Shown here piece by piece: positions 1 to 5,107 of a DNA stretch of 8,783 nt; positions within the stretch are counted from its first letter, which is position 1; each line of letters begins with the position of its first letter. Both the position numbers and the translations under genes were made by a program. This stretch comes from Pirellulales bacterium (GTDB lineage: Bacteria; Planctomycetota; Planctomycetia; Pirellulales; Thermoguttaceae): NCBI GenBank assembly GCA_030605745.1, contig JAUWHT010000027.1, positions 1-8,783 of the forward strand, written 5' to 3'. Under the pieces are notes generated by a model. It was not told the origin of the DNA. It saw nothing but the letters and a program-made list of their open reading frames with translations, and ran no database searches.

Positions 1-64
1 GCCGCAGGGCTGTGACATACGGGCCGTGGTTATCAACGGGCAGTCGGGCGGGAGTCGGCCTACC

Positions 65-148
65 GTTTAGCCGCCGGGCTGGCCGGGCGCGTTGCTGGTG
101 GTCAATACGCTCGAACGCAAACGGGCCGGGAAAGCCCGGCGGCTAAAC
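65..148 (-). repeat. 84-bp palindromic intergenic repeat, copy 1
   Basis: The ends form a 16-bp perfect inverted repeat (65-80 with 133-148, outer sequence GTTTAGCCGCCGGGCT), which becomes 17 bp if the flanking C64/G149 pair is included. The inner parts of the arms pair imperfectly. The reverse complement of this copy aligns over its whole length with the copy at 2234-2317, including the central loop, at close to nine bases in ten by hand. The two are therefore members of one repeat family in opposite orientations. It begins 41 nt past the stop codon of the S41 protease gene. It contains no coding region and no T-tract typical of an intrinsic terminator, and no target-site duplication is evident. 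It could be a MITE-like or REP-like element, or act as an RNA 3'-end stabiliser; the sequence does not decide. Confidence 0.85.
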
Positions 149-189
149 GACTATTGGAAACGTCAACGACCCAGTCGCCTCCCACAGTT

Positions 190-1830
190 CTACCGCGGCT
201 GGGCGAGCCGGCGGGCGGCTTGTAGGGCGGCGGAAAGCATGGAATCGTCGTCGTCATTGGGCCGCAGGCTCACCGTGCCGCCGATCGGACGCGCCGCAAG
301 ACGGACCGCCACGTCCGGCTCGACGCCGATCCGGCTGTAGGCGCGGCCGCTGGGCGAGTAGAACCTGGCCGTGGTCAACCGCAACCCGGCACTGCTGGGA
401 TTCAACGGAAAGATGCCCTGTACCGACCCCTTGCCGAAGCTCCTCACGCCGACGATAGTTCCTCGGCGGTGGTCGCGGATGGCCCCGGCGAAAATCTCGG
501 CCGCGCTGGCGCTGTCGTGGTCGATCAACACCACTAGCGGCACCCGCCAGGTCCCGGCCGTGTGGGCCGCGTAGGTGAAATCCTCCTGGATGCTGCGGCC
601 CCGGGTCGAGACGATGACACCGCGGTCGACGAACCTGTCGACTGCCTCGACTGCCGAGGTCAGCAATCCGCCCGGGTTGCCGCGCAGGTCGACAATCAGG
701 CCCTTCATCCCCTCGCGATGTAGTCTCCACAGCACCGTGTCCAGGTCGCGACAGGTGGTCTTCTGGAAGCAGACCAATCGGAAGTAGGCAATGCCGTGGT
801 CGGTGTCGATAATTTTTGCCCCGTCGACGCTGGGCACATCAACGCGCCGGCGGCAGATGCTCAATTGCCGCGCCGGCCCCGATGGGGTGACCACTGTCAA
901 CTCGACCACACTGCCAGCCTCGCCCTGCAGCAAGTCGGCTGCCGCGTCGGTCGAGAGGTTTGCGGTCGAGCGGCCGTCGACCGAAATAATCCGATCGCCG
1001 GCGCGGATTCCGGCTTGCTCGGCCGGACTGCCGGGAATCACCCGCACGATCAACAACTCGCAGCCCTGCGCCTTCAACTCGATCCCCAGGCCGACGAAGT
1101 TGCCGTCGATCTGCGAATAGACCTCGGCCAACTGGTTAGGCGTGAGATATGTCGAGTAGGGGTCCAGCGTGTTGGCCGCCCCGCAGAGGTACTCCAGCAC
1201 GACGGCGGTGGGGAGGATGCTCAGCCGCCGTTGGGCCAGGCCGGCAGCGGCGGCCACCGCGTCGCGCGTGTCTCCCAGCGAATCGACTGCCCGCAGCCCC
1301 AATGTGCGACGCAGTTCGTGGCGGAACTGGTCGACCGCCGGCCGGCTCCACGCCGGCAGGCTCCGCTGGAGAAACGTCGGTTCGCTCAGGGCAACCTCGA
1401 AGCTGTTGGTGCCGCGCTCCAGCAGTTCCTTCCAGTTGGGAGCCTCAACGTAATGGGTCTGAATCTTCAACAAGACCTGGGCGTACAACTCCAGCGCGCG
1501 ATCGGCCGGCAGCTTCGAGAGCGCATCGCAAAAACTCCGATCGTTGTAACGGCGCCCCAGGTCGTAGTGCAAGCGGGTGAATTCGAAGCGCCGGTGCAGG
1601 GCGGCGTCGCCCGGAAAGAGCCGGATGGCGTCCTCATAGTGCCCGAGCGCCTCACCCCAGCGCCGCTCCACTTCCAACTGCCGACCTTCCCGCAGCAGAT
1701 CGCCGATCTCGGCCGTGCGATCCGGTATGGAGACGGTCGTCGGCTGCTGGGCAACAGCCGAGCCGACAAGCAACAAGACCAACGCCGCAAGACAGGCGCG
1801 GAAGCCGGAAGAAAGGACCCTTCGTCGCAT
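190..1830 (-). CDS. Exported S41 family C-terminal processing peptidase (PDZ, TPR-like N-terminus)
   Basis: This 546-residue protein is a serine protease of the S41 (CtpA/Prc) family, which cleaves or trims proteins in the cell envelope. Residues 1-27 are a typical Sec signal peptide: basic MRRR, a hydrophobic stretch and an AVA-QQ cleavage site. No lipobox cysteine is present, so a soluble exported enzyme is expected. Residues about 38-72 resemble one TPR helix pair. A family-typical DPYSTYL motif is at 223-229, a PDZ domain at about 242-318, and the catalytic domain at about 340-510. The catalytic dyad fits S442 (in DSASAAE) and K467 (in SFGKGSVQ), 25 residues apart as in E. coli Prc, followed by Q471. 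DLRGNPGG is at 381-388. The ATG at 1830 is supported by the signal peptide, although no clear Shine-Dalgarno precedes it. It is monocistronic as far as can be seen. The natural substrate is unknown. Confidence 0.95.
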   Translation of the reverse strand: MRRRVLSSGFRACLAALVLLLVGSAVAQQPTTVSIPDRTAEIGDLLREGRQLEVERRWGEALGHYEDAIRLFPGDAALHRRFEFTRLHYDLGRRYNDRSFCDALSKLPADRALELYAQVLLKIQTHYVEAPNWKELLERGTNSFEVALSEPTFLQRSLPAWSRPAVDQFRHELRRTLGLRAVDSLGDTRDAVAAAAGLAQRRLSILPTAVVLEYLCGAANTLDPYSTYLTPNQLAEVYSQIDGNFVGLGIELKAQGCELLIVRVIPGSPAEQAGIRAGDRIISVDGRSTANLSTDAAADLLQGEAGSVVELTVVTPSGPARQLSICRRRVDVPSVDGAKIIDTDHGIAYFRLVCFQKTTCRDLDTVLWRLHREGMKGLIVDLRGNPGGLLTSAVEAVDRFVDRGVIVSTRGRSIQEDFTYAAHTAGTWRVPLVVLIDHDSASAAEIFAGAIRDHRRGTIVGVRSFGKGSVQGIFPLNPSSAGLRLTTARFYSPSGRAYSRIGVEPDVAVRLAARPIGGTVSLRPNDDDDSMLSAALQAARRLAQPR

Positions 1831-1851
1831 GGTGTCGTCCGTGCTGGCAGG

Positions 1852-1887
1852 AGCGTCGCCGGTGTGCCGGCTGCGCGGGGCGACGCT
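1852..1887 (-). promoter_or_regulatory. Stem-loop in the 5' leader of the S41 protease gene
   Basis: AGCGTCGCC at 1852-1860 is perfectly complementary to GGCGACGCT at 1879-1887, giving a 9-bp GC-rich stem with an 18-nt loop. It ends 21 nt before the ATG at 1830. If the promoter at 1947-1975 is real, the stem lies inside an untranslated leader of about 110 nt and could affect translation or mRNA stability. A 9-bp inverted repeat can arise by chance in GC-rich DNA, so a regulatory role is only a suggestion. Confidence 0.35.
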
Positions 1888-1946
1888 GTCGGGGCGGTTG
1901 TCTGGGAGACGGCCGAACGGTGGGTCCTACAATTCGGCCACCAGCT

Positions 1947-1975
1947 AACATACGACACGTTTTGGGGTTGGTCAA
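1947..1975 (-). promoter_or_regulatory. Candidate sigma70-type promoter for the S41 protease gene
   Basis: On the minus strand TTGACC (1970-1975, five of six matches to the -35 consensus) is followed by exactly 17 nt and TATGTT (1947-1952, four of six matches to the -10 consensus). A short T-run lies directly upstream of the -35. Transcription would begin near 1940, leaving a leader of about 110 nt. The AT-rich box stands out in a GC-rich region. Planctomycete promoters are poorly characterised, so this rests on consensus matching only. Confidence 0.4.
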
Positions 1976-2233
1976 AAAACGCGCGCGGATTTTTCCGCCC
2001 GCAATTTATCCAACCCGTACAGCCTGAAACGCACCGCTCACGTCGCAACGAATGGGCCCGGCAGCAGCGCAAAAAAGTCTTGCGCCGGTTGCGCCGCGTA
2101 TGAGCGCAGTGTGATGTGACCGGATAATGCGGAGGGAAACGTCAGCAGCCGCGCGGACCGTACAACCGGAAGAACCGGCGATCAACAATCCGCAGTGTAT
2201 CTTCCAGACTAATTAGCCCGTCTCTGATACGTT

Positions 2234-2317
2234 GTTTAGCCGCCGGGCTTGCCCGGCGCGTTTGCGTTCGAACGTATTGATACCAGCCACCGCGCCGGGC
2301 AAGCCCGGCGGCTAAAC
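2234..2317 (+). repeat. 84-bp palindromic intergenic repeat, copy 2
   Basis: The ends form a perfect 27-bp inverted repeat (2234-2260 with 2291-2317) around a 30-nt loop. Each arm also contains a near-palindrome of its own (GCCGGGCTTGCCCGGC), and the loop contains the perfect palindrome CGTTCGAACG at 2265-2274. The single strand could therefore fold either as one long hairpin or as three small ones. It is the same length as the copy at 65-148 and matches its reverse complement. It starts 23 nt beyond the stop codon of the Gfo/Idh/MocA gene in the direction of that gene's transcription. No T-tract and no clear target-site duplication flank it. Confidence 0.9.
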
Positions 2318-2340
2318 TTAGCGTTGTAGTGATAGCAGCC

Positions 2341-3384
2341 TCACACCTTCACTACCCGACCGCGGATTGCTGACTGGGTTTGCTTCTGGCAGAGCAGGAT
2401 AGCGTCGCGGGCCAACTCGCCGTCCAGTAGCGGCGAGGGCGTGTTGGTGCGGACCGCGCGGACTGCCTCCTTGATTTCGGCCGCGAAGGCGTTGATCGGG
2501 TCGCCCGATCCGAGCTTCGGCCGGAACACCCGGCCCTTGTCGCCCAGCAAGGTGACCGGATAGCCCACCACCCAGTCTTTGCCGATGGCCGCGGCGTCGA
2601 ACAGTATTGTCGCCCGCTCGAGGTAGATCTCGTAAGCGTGGGTGAACGCCCGGCCCTGCTGGTTGATCACGCCACTGGTGGCGGTGACCAGCAGGTTTGG
2701 ATCCTCGAAGCGGAATTGCGTGGTGAACTGTTCGAGCACCTGGCCGCGCATCCGCCCGACGGTCTGCACGGCGGTGGGCATGCCGTAGATCAGGCGGATG
2801 AAATGGGCATCGTGTACGTGCAGGTCGAGCATCGGGCCTCCGACGACGGACGGGTCGTAGAAGTCGGGCAGCCAGAGCGGGTCGGAGATGGTCCGCTTGA
2901 AATGACCGCCCAGCAACTTGCCGTACTTACCGCTTGTGATCGCTTTGTAAGGGAAGTCGTACTCGGCGTTGAACGGCAGCACGTGGCCGATCAGCAGTTG
3001 CTTGCCCACCCGCTGGGCCGTGTTTACCATTCGCCGGGCGTCGGCTACCTTGAGTGCGATCGGCTTCTCGCAAAAGACGTGCTTGCCCGCCTTAAGCGCT
3101 GCGATGGCCACCTCAGCGTGCAGCGAGGGCGGCAGACAGACGTCGATCATGTCCACGTTCGGATCGGCCATCAGGTCGTCCAGTTCGGGGTACTTTGCGA
3201 TACCTTTCAGGTCCATCTTCGTACCTTGGGGGCCGAAGTTGCCCTTGATGCTGCGCCAATCCCCGGCCAGTCGTTTCTTGTCCTGCTCGCACATTGCGCG
3301 GACCTTCACGCCGCGAGCCCGCTGATAGGCCAGGTAATGGATCATGCCCATGAAACCGATGCCCGCAATGCCGACGTTGATCAT
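2341..3384 (-). CDS. Gfo/Idh/MocA family NAD(P)-dependent oxidoreductase
   Basis: This 347-residue cytoplasmic enzyme belongs to the glucose-fructose oxidoreductase/inositol dehydrogenase family, which oxidises or reduces sugars, inositols and related compounds using NAD(P). An N-terminal Rossmann fold begins at residue 3 and has the dinucleotide-binding motif GIGFMG at 8-13. The family motif EKPIA is at 106-110, with K107 the usual catalytic lysine. The C-terminal domain carries GGPMLDLHVHDAH at 182-194, where D187 and H191 fit the family's D-x3-H active-site pair. There is no signal peptide or Tat motif. The ATG at 3384 is well supported: AAAGGAG lies 6 nt upstream. It follows rhaB on the same strand with a 60-nt gap, so co-transcription is likely and a sugar substrate is plausible. 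The exact substrate cannot be assigned, since this family is large and functionally diverse. Confidence 0.92.
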   Translation of the reverse strand: MINVGIAGIGFMGMIHYLAYQRARGVKVRAMCEQDKKRLAGDWRSIKGNFGPQGTKMDLKGIAKYPELDDLMADPNVDMIDVCLPPSLHAEVAIAALKAGKHVFCEKPIALKVADARRMVNTAQRVGKQLLIGHVLPFNAEYDFPYKAITSGKYGKLLGGHFKRTISDPLWLPDFYDPSVVGGPMLDLHVHDAHFIRLIYGMPTAVQTVGRMRGQVLEQFTTQFRFEDPNLLVTATSGVINQQGRAFTHAYEIYLERATILFDAAAIGKDWVVGYPVTLLGDKGRVFRPKLGSGDPINAFAAEIKEAVRAVRTNTPSPLLDGELARDAILLCQKQTQSAIRGRVVKV

Positions 3385-3390
3385 TTCGTA

Positions 3391-3397
3391 CTCCTTT
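3391..3397 (-). promoter_or_regulatory. Ribosome-binding site of the Gfo/Idh/MocA gene
   Basis: AAAGGAG on the minus strand is separated from the ATG at 3384 by 6 nt, an ideal Shine-Dalgarno placement. It fixes the start of the oxidoreductase. The GATAGTG tandem repeat ends two bases upstream of it. Confidence 0.8.
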
Positions 3398-3399
3398 AA

Positions 3400-3427
3400 G
3401 ATAGTGGATAGTGGATAGTGGATAGTT
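3400..3427. repeat. Heptamer tandem repeat, four units of GATAGTG
   Basis: Three perfect units of GATAGTG (3400-3406, 3407-3413, 3414-3420) are followed by a fourth with one change (GATAGTT, 3421-3427). The array fills about half of the 60-nt gap between the rhaB stop and the oxidoreductase start, and runs into TGTCAGTT. It lies directly upstream of the oxidoreductase ribosome-binding site. It is too short and has no spacers, so it is not a CRISPR array. Simple heptamer repeats can change copy number by replication slippage; whether this one varies is unknown. Confidence 0.9.
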
Positions 3428-3444
3428 GTCAGTTACACGGAGGA

Positions 3445-4932
3445 CTATAGGATTTTCAGGAACTTCTCATACGCATCATCCCAGGCGGCTGTGTTTTGGG
3501 GTTTGTACTCCTCGAGGTGGAAGCTATTGCGGATGACCTCACGGGCTTCGGCGACCGAGGCGAGCTGGCCGGCGGCCACGGCCTGCATCATCACGTTTCC
3601 GGTGGCGGTGGCCTCGACCGGTCCGGCCACTACCCGGCGAGCGCAGGCGTCGGCCGCCGCCTGGCAGAGTTGACGGTTTTTCGTCCCGCCGCCGACGATG
3701 TGGATCGTTTCGATCCGTCGGCCGGCAAGCTGCTGGCACATGCCCAGCACGTGACGGAACTTCATCGCCAGGCTGTCCAACGCGCACCGCAGCACGGCGC
3801 CTTCTCTCTCGGGGACCGGCTGGCCGGTGTCCTTGCAGAACCGGCAGATAGCCTCGGGCATGTTTTCCGGGGCCACGAAGTCGGGCACGTCAGGGTTGAT
3901 GAACGAGCGGAGCGGTTTGGCGGCCGCCGTAAGCCGGTTCAGGTCGTCCCAGTCCCAGTTCTTGCCGGCCTGGTTCCATGCGCGGCGACATTCCTGGACC
4001 AGCCACAGTCCGGCGATGTTTTTCAACAACCGGGTCGTGCCCGCCACGCCACCTTCGTTGGTGAAGTTCAGTTCGAGCACCTGGTCGTTAATGACCGGCT
4101 CGGGCGACTCGATGCCCATCAGGGCCCAGGTGCCCAGGCTGATATAGCACCAGTCGGGAGGCCCACCTGCCTGGCCGGCGGCGGGTACGGCCATCACGGC
4201 GCTGGCCGTGTCGTGCGAGCCGGGCAAGATCACGTTCGCCGCCGAGAGCCCGCTCTCGGCAACCAAGCTTTCGCGCAGCGGGCCCAGGTTCGTTCCCGGC
4301 TGCTCGATCCGACCCAACATGCCGGTGGGCAAACCGAACTTCTCCAGCAGCTCGATCGCCCAGTTGCCGATGACCGGGTTGTAGAGCTGGCTGGTGCTGG
4401 CCTCGGTCATCTCGTTGCACTTCACACCGGTAAGCAGCCAGTGGAACAGGTCGGGCATCATCAGCAAAGTTTCGGCCAACTCCCAAAGCGGCGACCCGGA
4501 CAGCTTCATGGCCAGGAGTTGATAGAGAGTGTTAAACTGCATGAATTGCAGCCCGGTGTGCCGGAAGATCTCTTCTCGGGGAACGATCGAGAACGCCTTT
4601 TCGAGCATATCGTTGGTCCGGCGGTCGCGGTAATGGTAGGGGTTACCCAGCAGTTCGTCGCCACGTCCGAGCAGCCCGAAGTCGACGCCCCAGGTGTCGA
4701 CGCCGATGCCGACGATTTGCCCGCCCGCTTCCGACCCGGCGGCCCGCAGTCCCCGGCGGACATGGGACCAGAGACCCAACAGGTCCCAGTACAGGTTCCC
4801 GGCCACTTCCACCGGCCCGTTCTCAAACCGGTAGACTTCCTCCAGCCGCAGCCTTTGGCCATCAAAGAGCCCCAGCACATGCCGGCCACTGGAGGCCCCC
4901 ACGTCGATGGCCAAGTACGCCCTCTCAGGCAT
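3445..4932 (-). CDS. rhaB: Rhamnulokinase
   Basis: This 495-residue cytoplasmic kinase of the FGGY family transfers phosphate from ATP to L-rhamnulose, giving L-rhamnulose 1-phosphate in rhamnose catabolism. Its length is close to that of E. coli RhaB (489). Family-specific stretches are AIDVGASSGRH near the N-terminus (phosphate binding), GVDTWGVDFGLL (about 77-88), YRDRRTND (about 101-108), FNTLYQLLA (about 133-141), GSHDTASAV (about 238-246) with D241 the expected catalytic base, SLGTWALMG, and the ATP-site IVGGGTKNRQL (about 412-422). The ATG at 4932 is preferred. The open frame extends to a TTG at 4944, but that codon abuts the GAGAGG motif with no spacer, whereas the ATG lies 12 nt from it. 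No rhamnose isomerase, aldolase or regulator gene is in the window, so the rest of the pathway must be elsewhere. It is probably transcribed together with the downstream oxidoreductase. Confidence 0.94.
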   Translation of the reverse strand: MPERAYLAIDVGASSGRHVLGLFDGQRLRLEEVYRFENGPVEVAGNLYWDLLGLWSHVRRGLRAAGSEAGGQIVGIGVDTWGVDFGLLGRGDELLGNPYHYRDRRTNDMLEKAFSIVPREEIFRHTGLQFMQFNTLYQLLAMKLSGSPLWELAETLLMMPDLFHWLLTGVKCNEMTEASTSQLYNPVIGNWAIELLEKFGLPTGMLGRIEQPGTNLGPLRESLVAESGLSAANVILPGSHDTASAVMAVPAAGQAGGPPDWCYISLGTWALMGIESPEPVINDQVLELNFTNEGGVAGTTRLLKNIAGLWLVQECRRAWNQAGKNWDWDDLNRLTAAAKPLRSFINPDVPDFVAPENMPEAICRFCKDTGQPVPEREGAVLRCALDSLAMKFRHVLGMCQQLAGRRIETIHIVGGGTKNRQLCQAAADACARRVVAGPVEATATGNVMMQAVAAGQLASVAEAREVIRNSFHLEEYKPQNTAAWDDAYEKFLKIL

Positions 4933-4944
4933 GATCGGTTGCAA

Positions 4945-4950
4945 CCTCTC
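4945..4950 (-). promoter_or_regulatory. rhaB: Likely ribosome-binding site of rhaB
   Basis: GAGAGG on the minus strand lies 12 nt from the ATG at 4932 and directly against an in-frame TTG at 4944. The spacing is long but workable for the ATG and impossible for the TTG, so it decides the start in favour of the ATG. Confidence 0.5.
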
Positions 4951-4997
4951 ACACTATTCAGATGTCCAGTTACGGAAAGCAGAACCACCTATAAGCT

Positions 4998-5026
4998 ATT
5001 CTGCCGCCTGGGATGCAGGCAGTCAA
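4998..5026 (-). promoter_or_regulatory. rhaB: Candidate promoter for rhaB
   Basis: On the minus strand TTGACT (5021-5026, five of six matches) is followed by 17 nt and CAGAAT (4998-5003, four of six matches). Transcription would begin near 4991, about 60 nt before the ATG. The spacer contains the small inverted repeat GCCTG/CAGGC (5006-5010 with 5016-5020), which could be a binding site but is short enough to be chance. The -35 box is 7 bp from the -35 box proposed for dnaE on the other strand. Confidence 0.3.
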
Positions 5027-5033
5027 GTACCCT

Positions 5034-5062
5034 TTGACCTATCCAGGGAGCGGGCGTAACAT
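5034..5062 (+). promoter_or_regulatory. dnaE: Candidate promoter for dnaE
   Basis: TTGACC (5034-5039, five of six matches to the -35 consensus) is followed by exactly 17 nt and TAACAT (5057-5062, four of six matches to the -10 consensus). Transcription would begin near 5069, giving a leader of about 38 nt to the preferred GTG start. It uses the same TTGACC hexamer and spacing as the candidate promoter of the protease gene. Consensus matching is the only evidence. Confidence 0.35.
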
Positions 5063-5096
5063 AAAGTTTTTGCAGTGTGGCCGTCGCTCGACCCAT

Positions 5097-5102
5097 GGAG
5101 GA
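5097..5102 (+). promoter_or_regulatory. dnaE: Ribosome-binding site of dnaE
   Basis: GGAGG (5097-5101, followed by A) sits 6 nt before the GTG at 5108, a near-perfect Shine-Dalgarno placement. The upstream in-frame GTG at 5075 has no such motif before it. This site decides the start of dnaE. Confidence 0.8.
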
Positions 5103-5107
5103 ACTCA

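Larger units (their letters stand above)
1831..2340. other. 510-bp intergenic region upstream of the S41 protease gene
   Basis: This gap separates the start of the protease gene from the stop of the Gfo/Idh/MocA gene. It holds a leader stem-loop (1852-1887), a candidate minus-strand promoter (1947-1975) and the second 84-bp repeat (2234-2317). The stretch 1976-2233 shows only small hairpins, GCGGA-TTTT-TCCGC at 1985-1998 and GCGCAA/TTGCGC at 2067-2085, neither followed by a T-run. I see no convincing gene, tRNA or riboswitch there. Short open frames in this interval have no ribosome-binding site and no recognisable product. Confidence 0.7.

Noticed and set aside
92..340. Small plus-strand open frame beginning in the first 84-bp repeat
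   Set aside because: It starts inside a non-coding palindrome, runs antisense into the protease 3' end and lacks a ribosome-binding site.
2067..2085. Small hairpins at 1985-1998 and 2067-2085 as intrinsic terminators
   Set aside because: Stems of 5-6 bp with no following T-run on either strand, and no gene ending beside them.
796..2103. Plus-strand open frame of 435 codons antisense to the protease gene
   Set aside because: It is a GC-rich shadow frame: no ribosome-binding site, no recognisable domain, and the opposite strand encodes a clear S41 protease.
2006..2188. 60-codon minus-strand open frame in the large intergenic gap
   Set aside because: No Shine-Dalgarno, no recognisable domain, and a length expected by chance in GC-rich DNA.
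3400..3427. Tandem repeat as a CRISPR remnant
   Set aside because: Units are 7 bp and contiguous with no spacers, and no cas gene is present.
4933..4944. Upstream TTG start adding four residues to RhaB
   Set aside because: The only Shine-Dalgarno-like motif directly abuts the TTG, leaving no spacer; the ATG four codons later fits better.
3496..5037. Plus-strand open frame of 513 codons antisense to rhaB
   Set aside because: It spans the whole rhaB gene and its promoter region, has low-complexity composition rich in H, Q, G and D, and no family motif. The opposite strand encodes a clear kinase.
5075..5107. Upstream GTG start adding 11 residues to DnaE
   Set aside because: No ribosome-binding site precedes it, it lies very close to the predicted transcription start, and the extension is outside the family alignment.
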